Assembly (NCBI RefSeq): GCF_035594125.1
Contig: NC_087155.1
Location: 10,277,692-10,341,691 of the forward strand
DNA from: Scylla paramamosain
Taxonomy: Eukaryota; Arthropoda; Malacostraca; Decapoda; Portunidae
Direction of reading: 5' to 3'
DNA length: 64,000 nucleotides
Shown: positions 25,549 through 36,689 of the stretch, piece by piece
How the letters are laid out: each line of letters starts with the position of its first letter
How positions within the stretch are numbered: position 1 is the first letter of the stretch
Made by a program: the position numbers and the translations under genes
Notes under the pieces: generated by a model
What the model was told of the DNA's origin: nothing
The model's input: only the letters and a program-made list of their open reading frames with translations
Database searches by the model: none

Positions 25549-26121
25549 GCAAATATCACAATGCAGGACATAAAATACAGAGTAGGTAATACATTTCAAG
25601 CCATACTACAGATAATATGTAACACTTCATGGTGTTATCAGATGGGGTAGCTAGGTTTAGAATTTCATTACCAAAAAGTAATACTTTCATCCCAAAACCA
25701 GCTGCTTCTCTAAAGGATGATGGCACACATGTGGATTTTCATCATCTACAAGCATCTGCTACCTAACCCTTGTGAATGTTAAGGTATGACTATAAAATAC
25801 ATATGCATTTTTTAAGCTATTCCCTTACCTCCAAACTTAGTAAGAGATACAATTAAACTTGGTTCACGACTGACCTTCCCAACCAAAGTTACTGATAGAT
25901 GCACACTCCATTACTATCTTTCAACCAACAAACTTACCAACAACAACTGCTCCAGCAGCAGAACTCCCCAGCAACGTTTCCTTGTACTTGCGGAGACTTT
26001 CATCTTCTTTGTCTGTCTCAATCATTTCCTGAAGGGATTTCTCTGGTGGAGGTTTGTAGGTGGTAGATTCCTCCTCCTCTTCTACCACTGGATCAATCTG
26101 AACATTTTCCTCTTCAGCCAT
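13588..26121 (-). CDS. RhoGDI: Rho GDP-dissociation inhibitor (RhoGDI), four coding exons
   Basis: RhoGDI extracts prenylated Rho, Rac and Cdc42 from membranes and holds them GDP-bound in the cytosol. Joining 26121-25938, 21117-20993, 16388-16289 and 13784-13588 gives 606 nt, 201 aa plus stop, with every GT/AG junction in phase (1, 0, 1). The first 61 residues are acidic and helical, with PPPEKSLQEMIETDKEDESL matching the family's GTPase-binding arm. The rest is the immunoglobulin-like fold that covers the prenyl group: PNNPKRVLVRKLVLL, YKIRIDFHVQREIVTGMKYI, DKMTHMVGSYAPKEE, and the hallmark end FTDDDNNEHLKWEWSFNIKK. Length and motifs are ordinary for the family. The introns (2.5, 4.6 and 4.8 kb) are full of transposon pieces. 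It is unrelated in function to the receptor gene upstream. Confidence 0.95.
15120..15310 (+). mobile_element. Worn LINE C-terminal fragment (RhoGDI intron)
   Basis: Frames here read like the RNA-binding tail of RTE-type LINE proteins: a REEDHIEDD/REGRPYRRW-like block, then VKEMLVEAKFLCKLKRNVW. It ends in a short GATA run at 15307-15325. Decay makes the family call weak. Confidence 0.3.
15632..15840. repeat. poly-T (15632-15657) and poly-A (15797-15840) tracts
   Basis: A T run of about 26 and an A run of about 44 lie 140 bp apart in opposite senses. The A run may be the tail of an old retrocopy, but no body was recognised next to it. Confidence 0.85.
16289..16388 (-). CDS. RhoGDI: RhoGDI coding exon 3
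   Basis: The acceptor TTCTTCCAG|GAG and donor CTAG|GTAGGT give 100 nt, leaving in phase 1. It encodes EGISYKIRIDFHVQREIVTG followed by MKYIQRTFRKGLL, which matches the family core strands lining the prenyl pocket. Confidence 0.93.
16737..17180 (+). mobile_element. Tigger/pogo-like element, 5' part with transposase start
   Basis: The plus strand has an ATG at 17019 followed by VPKKVSAKDRAEKKK, then, with a frame slip, KMKIINKHEKGVPVVDFLA. This matches the start of Tigger/pogo transposases (helix-turn-helix 'IKKEIIEKHERGVRVVDLA' type). About 280 bp upstream, palindromic GTACAAGT/TTGTACAAG motifs may be its terminal region. The element is cut off near 17180 and followed by unrelated DNA and a LINE A 3' end. 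It lies in RhoGDI intron 2 (16389-20992). Confidence 0.6.
17305..17500 (+). mobile_element. LINE A 3' end, severely 5'-truncated
   Basis: It aligns by eye with the tail of the copy at 29715-29895: CTACTTATGACTTGAACTC, TTTCAAGAGGAAGATTTCA, then TTTTGTTGCCCTTGGCCAG. After CTTCCATAAAAAAAATAAAAT it passes directly into the AAAT microsatellite at 17509. A 5' truncation of this kind is expected from target-primed reverse transcription. Confidence 0.8.
17509..17660. repeat. (AAAT)n microsatellite grown from a LINE tail
   Basis: About 150 bp of AAAT units with a short ATTA interruption (17583-17605), starting where the LINE A 3' tail ends. Confidence 0.9.
18210..18560 (-). mobile_element. CR1/Jockey-like LINE fragment
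   Basis: The minus strand reads KWVNRTIEEKDLGFIST, GEVYNLLRNTRTAFTYL and, after a frame break, PRLEYAAVV. These are the conserved blocks behind the RT core in CR1-like LINEs ('EKDLGV', 'LIRPRLEYAAVVWSP'). The element is clearly different from LINE A. Both ends are lost. Confidence 0.65.
18561..20100. other. RhoGDI intron DNA, nothing firm recognised
   Basis: No exon or named repeat is supported. The part from about 19640 to 20100 may belong to the same element as the SINE-like block just after it, but no second boundary is visible. Confidence 0.4.
20108..20199 (-). mobile_element. tRNA-derived SINE-like block
   Basis: Read on the minus strand: GGTTAGCTTCCCTGCCTGTC, then a worn B box GGATTCAGTTCC and CTGCTAGGGAG. 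The A-box side is replaced by an ATT microsatellite at 20190-20215. It lies in RhoGDI intron 2. Confidence 0.45.
20993..21117 (-). CDS. RhoGDI: RhoGDI coding exon 2
   Basis: The acceptor TTCCACAG|AC and donor AAG|GTAAGT give 125 nt, entering in phase 1 and leaving in phase 0. It encodes DPNNPKRVLVRKLVLLAEGQ, a linker and DEAFTIK, the first strands of the immunoglobulin-like domain. Confidence 0.93.
21118..22790. other. RhoGDI intron DNA, nothing recognised
   Basis: No exon, RNA gene or transposon signature was seen. Several short open frames on both strands lack any family pattern. Confidence 0.45.
22795..23180. repeat. Minisatellite of about four diverged units, each with its own (GT)n
   Basis: A unit of roughly 80 to 110 bp repeats at about 22801, 22883, 23020 and 23114. 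Each opens with CTGTGTGTGT and continues TTTTGTCCTCACATCYRGTG, then GCAGCACTGCAG and a variable piece ending ATCTAAAACTG. The GT runs differ in length between units. It lies in RhoGDI intron 3 (21118-25937). Confidence 0.75.
24054..24405. mobile_element. Non-autonomous hAT-type MITE with intact ends
   Basis: The left end CAGTGGTTCTCAAC and right end (reverse complement) CAGGGATTCTCAAC form terminal inverted repeats matching in 12 of 14 positions. GTTTAAGG stands directly outside both ends (24046-24053 and 24406-24413), a perfect 8-bp target duplication, which is the hAT hallmark. The 352-bp interior has no transposase and carries an AAAT/AATA microsatellite. Confidence 0.9.
25508..25546. repeat. 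poly-A tract
   Basis: A run of about 39 A in the RhoGDI intron. No retrocopy body was recognised upstream. Confidence 0.85.
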
Positions 26122-26132
26122 CTTATCTCTTC
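25938..26132 (-). CDS. RhoGDI: RhoGDI coding exon 1 (with 11 nt of 5' UTR)
   Basis: An acceptor (TTATTTTTCAG) at the 26133 side and 11 nt of leader precede the ATG at 26121-26119. The exon encodes MAEEENVQIDPVV through SSAAGAVVV and ends in phase 1 at the donor G|GTAAGT (25938/25937). Because it opens with an acceptor, at least one non-coding exon lies further upstream. The upstream in-frame ATG near 26205 lies beyond the acceptor and is not used. Confidence 0.93.
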
Positions 26133-27803
26133 CTGAAAAATAAATAGGCAACATTATCTTTAGCAATGGAAGCATTGGTATGTTATGGTATGTTTCTAAA
26201 GCCAATATTTCAGTGGCACCTCCTTGCTGATATTTTCTGCAGTGGATGCAAAAGTAATCTACACATCAAAACATGAAAAAATAAATAAATAAAAGCAAAT
26301 GCAAATTCATCTTACATAAATTGCCATCTTGGTCATTGTACATAAGGCAACCATCCAGTCTATTAGACATGTCAAGAAAGCATTCAGATCTTCAGTGCTC
26401 ACAATGTGAGCGCACTTACTACTCACTACTGAAGAACATAATTTCTACTCTTTTACTTGACTTTGTAACTTGACAATACTACTAATGGCCATTACCATTG
26501 CATGATGAAAGCTTGCAAATGAAGGAATAGCTTTTTCCTTAACTTTCTGGAAAAAGGAGTGTTTATGATGCATATAGCCATTAGAGTTACATGCAAGGCC
26601 ACTTATGAATCCACTAAGCTGGCATCCCCTCCTAATATCATTCCCAGATAGGAAGTTCAGAATGGCACAAAGAATGCCCTCTCTTTATCAGAGAAACAAG
26701 AAGTCTTTTCTTTGTGCCACTCCCAACTTTTAGTCCAGGAATAACACCAGGAAAGCCACTAGTTCTACTGTAAGAAGACTTGCTCTCAGAGACAAAAATG
26801 TTTATTTTCACATGGAGAACATCGTATAAATATTCCACTGAAAAACGTTTGGAACATCTTAAACAAACACATGGTAATTTTAACCTTCACCTACTTTAAA
26901 CTGGTGAAGATATTACAAAAGTATTTATTACCATAATGTGGTGAACAGAAATTTTAACTAATCGTCATAGCAGGAAATACAAGTTTTCTTGTTCATTTGT
27001 TTTAGACAGCCATGAATCCACCTCATTCTTTGTCAGAATGTATAACTAAAACAATGTTACAAATGCCTTCAGATTGCCCTCCAGAACAGCATAAGGATTG
27101 TGGTAAGGGCAGTTGAGGGGTGATCTGTGGGTACCATTCCTTACAAAGATGAATCTGCAAGAAAGAAGTGACTTGGGGAGGTGTTGTGGAAGTATTTTTT
27201 TGTAGGTCTGGAGACATGGCTAGTATTTTCCAAGTGTGGTACAGTTTATTGGAATGGTCATCATCTGTAGGAGTGTGATTTGTGGGGAAAAAACTGGCCT
27301 GGAACAGCAAGGGCTTCCAAAACATCATTTCAACAGGAAAAATGAGTAGCCCCTCTTTGGGTGACGTACGCATTCAGAGGAGGACCCAGAGGAGTTGGGC
27401 CTCCCAATCTGGCCAAGGACAGTGTGCCACAAGTGCAGCTTTTAGGGTGCGATGGGTGTGTTTGGCCATACCATTGGCTGATTGGTTGTAGGCAATGATG
27501 GATGTTTGTCACCCTTAGTTCTGGTAGAGCCATCCATAGCTGGGATATGAAGGCAGACCCTCAATCAGAGGCAATGTATTTTGTAATATCAAAATGGCTG
27601 ATCCACCAATGCAGGAGAGCTTCTGCATAGTCTTGGATGCTGGCCTGCTTCATGGTGACAGCATCAGGCCAGCATGTGGAGCAATCTGTAGCAGTGAAGA
27701 TATACTGAGTGCCACCTGATGGTGGAAGGGAGTCATCATGTCAGCATGGGGATGCCAAAAACAATGCGTAGTGATGGTATTAGTTGACTAAACCAACAAC
27801 TTC

Positions 27804-28268
27804 TCACAGTCCTTTTATTTTAGTAGGGCAAGGGAATTTTGAAATGGCATATACCTTGCTTGGGAAGAAGACACCATCCAGTGATAACTTGTGCCTGAGG
27901 AACTCCACAGATGAGGCACCAAAGAGACACTTGTCCTGGCACACTTCTAGTCTGTTATCCTGGAGTTGTTGCAAAATGACCCAGAAATGCTTTAAACAAT
28001 CCTCGGTGTTCTTGGAGAAAATCAGGATGTTATCTACTAAGTAGGCGCAGAGGGGGAAGTCACTGAGGATGCTGTTCATTAACAGTTGGAAAATAGTTCC
28101 TGAATTCTGGAAACTAAAGATGGAGTAATTAAAGACATATGTCCCAAATGGTGTAATGAAAGCCATCTTGGGAATATGTTCCGAGAGTAGTACTGGAACT
28201 TGAAAGTAACCTTTGAGATCAAGCTTGAAAAAAATCTTGGCCCCATACAAGTTGGAGGTGAGGTCCAT
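27804..28268 (-). pseudogene. Gypsy reverse transcriptase fragment
   Basis: 154 codons remain open. LDLKGYFQVPV is the catalytic Asp block. YLVDNILIFSKN is the YxDD block with one of the two Asp residues changed to Asn (LVDN), so activity would be lost even without the deletions. SSVEFLRHKLSLDGV is the 'FLGH' block. The frame runs into integrase-like text without an RNase H domain. Confidence 0.8.
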
Positions 28269-28469
28269 TATGTTGGGAATGAGGCACCTGTAGTCACCTC
28301 AGCGCCACCACATTCCATCGGCTTTTTTTGACGAGGTGAAGAGATTGCCATGAATTTCATGCTTTCTGAGAAATAGCCATCTGCTCCATGCCAGCATAAA
28401 TTTACTTTGCTGCCTGAAACTTCTCTGGAGATAGATGTCTAAACTTGGAGTGTACTGGAGGACCTGTCA

Positions 28470-29057
28470 TCATGATGTAGTGAAGATGCCATGATTTGCT
28501 AGCTGGCCACTACTCTGATACATCCCTGGCTGGAAAACTCTTGAGAACTTTTGGTGGAGGGTATTGTAGGGGGTGACTGTTGTCACAGAGAAGATCCATG
28601 GGGACCGTAGATGAAAGCCGAGGGGTGTTGAATGGAAGGTAGTCATATCCAGCAGTCTGCGGTTGGCAATATCGATGAGTGATCCATAGAGACCCAGGAA
28701 ATCTGCTCCCAGGAGAGGTGTCTTCCAAGAGAAGCTGTTAGGCTGCTTGAAATGTGATGGTTCAGTACCATAGATTGGGATGTTGCTCTCACTGGCAGTG
28801 ATGAGTTTTGATGTTTGTTGCTTCAAAGGGCAGTTCCTGTCCTCTGGTGTTGTACCTGTATCTATTAGGAACTTGTGGCAAGAGAAGTTGGTGATGTATC
28901 CTGAACCTGGTGAACTGTGTCTGTGGATGTTCCTGAGGTTGGGTTCTTGGCAGGCCACCATCATGGTTATTGGGGGCCTTGTTACATGTTTTTTGGCCAC
29001 TGGCATCCAGGGATGCATTTTCAAGTTCTTGTTCCAAATGTTTAGTGGTAGTAGCAC
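28470..29057 (-). pseudogene. Gypsy protease region fragment
   Basis: The frame holds CHKFLIDTGTTPEDRNC, with the aspartic protease DTG triad, and KTPLLGADFLGLYGSLIDIA, the 'LGADFL' flap-side block of gypsy proteases. The end joins the RT region after a stop. The gag portion is not recognised further upstream. Confidence 0.65.
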
Positions 29058-29396
29058 AGTTATGTCTCATACTCAAGACAAGCTTCTTGTTGAGGGACAG
29101 GCTCCTTGGGTGACACTGAGGACTGAAAGAAGTTCATGTGGACACAGTAAACAAGACAAGTGACGCATTCAGTTACTTATCATGCTTGAATTGGTTGGCT
29201 CAACACTACCTGTTTTTCTTGGCCCAGCAATTGACCTCATTCCCATGCCAAGAAACCAACACACAGTTGGCTTCAAATCCTTGACAGAGGGCATCATCTT
29301 GGTGTCTGCTGCTGATGATTCTGATGACATTTTGCTAGAATTTGCCAACTCTGAACTGGCCTTAAACAAGACTGATAATGTAGATGTAGTAATGTC

Positions 29397-29895
29397 TGGG
29401 GGGGTTCCACTCATACTGCTCTTCTAGACAGGGTGGAATCAAAAGCTTTTCATTTCATCAACTCCTCTTCTCTAACTGACTGTCTTCAGCCTCTTTCTCA
29501 CCACCGCAATGCTGCATATCTAGCTGTCTTCTACCGCTATTTTCATGCTAACTGCTCTTCTGATCTTGCTAACTGCATGCCTCCCCTCCTTCCATGGCCT
29601 CACTGCACAAGACTTTCTTCTTTCTCTCACCCCTATTCTGTCCACCTCTCTAACGCAAGAGTTAACCAGTATTCTCGATCATTCATCCCTTTCTCTGGTA
29701 AACTCTGGAACTCCCTGCCTGCTTCTGTATTTCCACCTTCCTATGACTTGAATTCCTTCAAGAGGGAGGTTTCAAGACACTTATTTATCAATTTTTGACC
29801 ACTGCTTTGACCCTTTTATGGGACTGGCATTTCAGTGGGCATTTTTTTTTTATTAGATTTTTGTTGCCCTTGGCCAGTGTCCTTCCTACATAAAA
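29397..29895 (+). mobile_element. LINE A 3' end (5'-truncated copy)
   Basis: It begins at TCTGGGGGGGTTCCACTC, matching the reverse complement of 345-294. It carries the C-terminal coding tail (LPLSHHRN-like, FYRYFHANCSSDLANCMPPL, KLWNSLPASVFPPSYDLNSF) with a stop near 29798. A short 3' UTR follows, with TTGTTGCCCTTGGCCAG and a tail of A/AAAT. It supplies the 3' end missing from the copy at 1-3125. Confidence 0.85.
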
Positions 29896-30397
29896 AAAAT
29901 AAAAAAGATAATTTTATTTTTCCCAATTTGTATTTATCTATTTATTTTTATTTTTTTCTTTAGCTTACACTGCTTGAATTGGCAATAGTGCACCTGCATC
30001 ATACAAAAGTAAGCAAGTGGCTGCCAGACTGGGTCAGCAAAGAAGCTCTATAATGTGACATGGACAATCAACTTACTTAATTTTAATTTTTTTTTTTTTT
30101 TATGGTGGTTATTTGTTAACTTTGTATTCTATGGTAACATTATAAGCACAGCTATGGACTACAGAAGATCATACAGGTAAGTTTACAGTCAGTACTGGAC
30201 AAGATAAGATCAAGACTTGCACATGCAAAAGAAAATGGAAAAAGAACAAAATTATTAAGAAAAGAAAAGGAACAGTAGTGATGGAGCTTGAAGAACTTAA
30301 ATCAAGATGGTCGGAGTTTACTGCAGACTTATTTGATGACAACAGACTTTGAGTTAAGGAGTGTGAGCTGACTGTCAACAGTGAGGGTCTGAATATT

Positions 30398-31275
30398 TTA
30401 ACCCTTAAACAGTGGCAATCCCCTATAGAAGCACAGGTGTGATTTTCACTCATGGCAGTGACCATCACTAAAGGCAAGGTTTTTCTTGCACCTCAATTCA
30501 AAGTTTGGCATCCCATTTTCACTTGATAGGCTCTGGAGACACCTGGCAACTATATCTCACTTGCTGATTACTCCTTCCCCTTGCACGTGCAGGAATGAGT
30601 CGTGATTTCACAAGCAATGGAGAAGGTATCTGGCAGCTCAAGTGATTCGCTGGGTGGAGTGGGTGAACTGAATGGAGCTGCTCCACCTTCGTGTCCACAA
30701 AACACTGATTTTGATTAATTTATGTGTGATTCTTCTTCTGACAGTGATTATATACCCACTGATGGGGATGATGAGGAAGATAGTGACTTTGACAGTGAAA
30801 GCAGCAGTAGCTTGGTTAAGTGACAGTGACTGCAATTCTGACCTCCATATAGCATCTTCATCACACATGTCAGTATCGTGAAAAAGACAATTGTTCTCAT
30901 CCCCACAAAGTGAAAATGCAAGTGATCATGTGAGAAGACAACACATGTGGTTGATGCCAATGCTTCAATCTCTGAAAGTGGTTTTCAGCGGTGACCTGTA
31001 AATAATTTTGTGCCTGACCAACTTGATTTTGATCACACTGGTGGTGAAGGAATCACCGAACTCTATGAATTGCCAGACAATGCTGAGGAGTGTGACTTCT
31101 TGCAGTATTTTGATGATAACTTGCTTGACATCATTGTGAAAGAAACAAATAGATATTTCCAGCAGAAACATTGGATGCCAGTTCAAGTTCACACTCGAAG
31201 CAGTGGCGTGACATAACACACAGTGAACTACTGGCTTTCTTGGTCATTACTATGTTGATCATCTAATAATGAACA
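30398..31275 (+). mobile_element. piggyBac-like transposon, 5' part
   Basis: TTAA at 30398-30401 is followed by CCCTTAAACAGTGGCAATC, the TTAA-CCC terminus typical of piggyBac elements. About 215 bp on, an ATG at 30618 begins an acidic N-terminus (EKVSGSSSDSLGGVGELNG; then SSSDSDYIPTDGDDEEDSDF). The transposase start follows: FDDNLLDIIVKETNRYFQQ and, after a frame slip, WRDITHSELLAFLVITM. Stops and shifts break the frame. The catalytic DDD part and the right end are missing after about 31275. Confidence 0.8.
31010..31216 (+). pseudogene. piggyBac transposase N-terminal fragment
   Basis: FDHTGGEGITELYELPDNAE and FDDNLLDIIVKETNRYFQQK match the region before the DDE domain of PiggyBac transposases. 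The frame slips near 31200, where SSQWRDITHSELLAFL continues in another frame. Confidence 0.75.
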
Positions 31276-31366
31276 CTCTCTCTCTCTCTGATGTCCAAAC
31301 AAATTGTTTGCATGAAGAGTGAGAAAAAAGAAGGATTCTCTCTCTCTCTCTCTCTCTCTCAAAGCA
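31270..31366. repeat. (CT)n microsatellites
   Basis: Two CT runs (31277-31290 and 31338-31360) sit at the broken end of the piggyBac copy. Confidence 0.8.
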
Positions 31367-31689
31367 AGTTCTATGCACAAAGAGGCAGAAATGAAAGGAA
31401 ATAAATAGAGTACAGCCAATTCAAGGAATGTGTGCGTGGTTTGTTCTAGGAGCCAGTGAAGTGTGTGCAATTCAAAGGTCTAGAGGTGGGGTTAGTTACT
31501 TCCTGGTGTGTCACTTGCCTCAGAAGAGGGATGAATGTTTGAACCACCATAATATTGTTAGGATGTTTCCTTTTCTGGTGACAAGTATATCACTGTATTC
31601 AGAATTAGTAGTACTACAAATCTACTAGTACTGCAATTTCATCCTAGTTTATGTGATTTTGAGAAATTTACTTGATATATATGCAAACA

Positions 31690-33905
<2,216 letters not shown>

Positions 33906-33906
33906 A

Positions 33907-34024
<118 letters not shown>

Positions 34025-34226
34025 CCCATGACACTTCTCACTACTGCTTTCCAATGTCACCAAAGTTCATAAAGTGAATGGCCACAGCTGCACACCACAG
34101 GTCAAGTGGAGGCAGGTGACAGATCACTTCTTTGGCCACTATCTACAATAGAAATTTTTCTCCTTCCACACATGCCATATTCCCTCATGTATATCACAGT
34201 TGCTAGAAAGAACTTAATAAAAATTA

Positions 34227-34257
<31 letters not shown>

Positions 34258-34441
34258 TGGTTATAAGAAACAGCTCCTTCCCTAAAGTAAATCTTGAAAA
34301 TCTACCATGTGTCCTAAAAACCAGAGGGAGGTTATCTAGGCTAAAAAGTAATCAGAACTCCTGTATATGGCCTCTCAATTAAGTGTATAAATCACACTTT
34401 GTTAAAGTACTTGATAAACAAAAGTATTATCAAAGTACATA

Positions 34442-35193
34442 CAGTGAATCTCAGTTTTTTAACTTGATTAATTTCTGAATGCTGTTCAAATTCTGAAATT
34501 TTTGAAAACCAAAATTATTTTCCCTATAGGAAATACAGTCTACGCTGTATTAGCGGCTTATGACAGACGCTCCCACAGCCAAGATGGCTGCTTCACATCA
34601 TCTCCAGCTCACAAATTATTTATCCAGAGAGGATGTATTGAATGAACTTAGTGACATAGAACCCATCAGAAGATACTGTTTAGACCATACAGATATTCTC
34701 TTTCATCTAGTGAGGGAACCCTTACAGAAAGACACAGAAAGAAGCAACCCATTTACCACCAAAATGAAGATGATCATAACACTTAGACATCTTGCTGCTG
34801 GGAAAAGCTAATGGAAAAATGCAGTTGTGCAGTAGTGATGGCATTGGGGGGTCATCAAGAGAGCCGCTGGTACCTCGGGATAACTCCTGAGGCAAAAACT
34901 GTTTGTTTACAGCAAGGCTTTTCAACAGGATCACATTTACCTTATTTCAAAGAATGAATTACTGCCTTACACTGTGTCTCTCCAAATATATAAAAAAACA
35001 AAGTAAGTATTTATAGAAACTATAAATTAGTAATAAATGACAGCTTTTGTTATGTCTTTTAATATTTCATATCAAGTAATTTTGTTCAAGAGCCGAATTA
35101 TGGTACCACAACTGAAGCAATAAAGAATTCAAAATTTTGTTCGAAAACGGATTTGCTTGAAAAGGAAGGCATTTGGTAACAGAGGTTCCACTG
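34442..35193 (+). mobile_element. TA-flanked TIR element with a Harbinger-type transposase fragment inside
   Basis: The left end is CAGTGAATCTCAGTT and the right end, reversed, is CAGTGGAACCTCTGTTACC. TA stands outside both, as in pogo/Tc1-mariner insertions. The 752-bp interior holds a transposase-like N-terminus at 34560-34900: LSDIEPIRRYCLDHTDI, MKMIITLRHLAAGK, then GKMQLCSSDGIG in another frame. That is the PIF/Harbinger pattern ('TLRYLATGKMQLCNSDDLG'). The terminus type and coding type belong to different superfamilies. Confidence 0.6.
34560..34900 (+). pseudogene. PIF/Harbinger transposase N-terminal fragment
   Basis: The open frame to 34811 carries RRYCLDHTDILFHLVREPLQ and MKMIITLRHLAAGK. 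A shift then gives GKMQLCSSDGIGGSSRE, which fits the start of the HARBI1-type helix-turn-helix. No DDE residues remain. Confidence 0.6.
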
Positions 35194-35696
35194 TATATAC
35201 ACAATCACAAAATTTCATTCTTGTATGGAAAGAGTATGACAGACAAGGCAATAGACAGGTGGTATTTCCTGACTTTAAGAGAATATCATTAAGTGACAAA
35301 CATAGAATTGTGGGATGTTAAAAAGGTTTATCAGTACATCCTAATAATGACGAGCCAATCATGATCACTCATGCATTGCCTCCCACCATCTTCATTCACT
35401 GTAATGATTACAAAATGACAAAGGACATGACCAGGTTTTTGTCATCCAGCAGTTCTTTTATTAATACCGTGTGGCTGTTTATTTATATTTCAAGATTGTT
35501 TTATTCTATTTATTATTCTTGGATTATTCTGTTTATTTATGTTTATTCTTTCAAGTTTTGTGTCCACAAAACTGGGATGCATCTTTGACAGCAAAGCATC
35601 TTCAATGCTGGGAAATATGGTAATGACTTCTTAGAAGTCAAGATCAGTACAAGACCTTTAATTCCACTCTCAAGAGTAGTTATTCCAATGGTTAAA

Positions 35697-35866
35697 GCCA
35701 CCAATGTCAACAAAGAGGCAGTTTGTCAAATTTGCTCCAGGTTCAAGTAGGCTTGTGCAACAGATGTCACCAGAGCAGCCTGTGTTTGCATCACCAATAA
35801 AGGACTGCACTGGAGAGAGAGATGATGATACGAGTAATGAAGGTGAGGATCTTCTCAGATCATTGT
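35697..35866 (+). CDS. Possible C-terminal coding stretch, unrecognised
   Basis: An open frame reads TKRQFVKFAPGSSRLVQQMS followed by a Pro/Ser-containing and acidic tail (KDCTGERDDDTSNEGEDLL) and a stop at about 35866. An ACAATAAAG polyadenylation-like string lies near 35957. Residue use looks coding, but no family is recognised and no acceptor is clear upstream. It may be the end of a transposon ORF or of a retrocopy. Confidence 0.2.
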
Positions 35867-36689
35867 AGGTGTGGCACAGGTATATTTGGCAGAATAGCAG
35901 AAACGCGAATCCCAAGGGGCCATGCCTAAACACTGAATACTAAATAATCTAACTACAATAAAGCCCACCACGACCTCTCTCATCTCACTGCCCCTCTCCT
36001 TTTCCTCCTCCCTTCTACTACAATCACCACTGCCATTCACCTCCTCTATTTTCTCACTTTTTTTTTTATCTCCCTTGATAATTAAATAAACTTCGTCATT
36101 CATTTATCTACATTTCTTTCCTACCTTGAATGCATGACAAGGCATTTTCAAATCTACCAAAAGACTTTCAATCTTCTCATGATCATCATTAAGAGTTGTC
36201 TTTCACTGCCATTACAATTTGTCAAAACTTCATTGAGCTGGTGTTTGTTTGAGTAACTTGGGGTAACTGTTTGACAGTTAAATGTTTGACTTAATGTAGT
36301 TTTAAATGTCCCACACTACCACGTGTCCAAGAGACTGACATACAGTAATCAGCTTCTGGGGATCAAAGTTGCACCCATCATGGTGCTGGTTTGGGCATTG
36401 TTTTGATTACCTTTATAGATACTGAGAAGCTTGCTTTATTGAAGTGTTTGTTACAAATTACTAGTTCCCATGATATAGTGAGTTTTGTTAAGTGATGTGC
36501 GTCTGCTGTGTTTACAAATGCATCCATATTGCCACTTTCTTCTTCCTGTGACCTGCAATCATGGCCACCATTGTCATTCAGAGTAATGATTCAAATTGTG
36601 GGGCTTGAAAAATGTTGGTTTGAGCACCATATTGGAACTTTGCCTTTGACTGCACGACCAACAGAAATAAAGATAAAGTAAACCAACCA

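Larger units (their letters stand above)
27030..29060 (-). mobile_element. Decayed Ty3/gypsy LTR retrotransposon, internally deleted
   Basis: Minus-strand blocks run in gypsy order. First comes a protease-like DTGT with LLGADFL and IDIANRRLLD (29060-28470). Then an RT piece has LDLKGYFQVPV, FGTYVFNYSIFSFQNSG and YLVDNILIFSKN (28268-27804). Then integrase core and C-terminal pieces contain GSAFISQLW-, HRTLKAAL- and LPWVLL-like blocks (27760-27030). RNase H and the integrase zinc finger are missing between about 27804 and 27780. No LTRs were recognised. Confidence 0.75.

Noticed and set aside
26122..26205. N-terminal extension of the RhoGDI frame to an ATG near 26205
   Set aside because: A TTATTTTTCAG acceptor lies between, and the family starts at the later MAEEE-like position.
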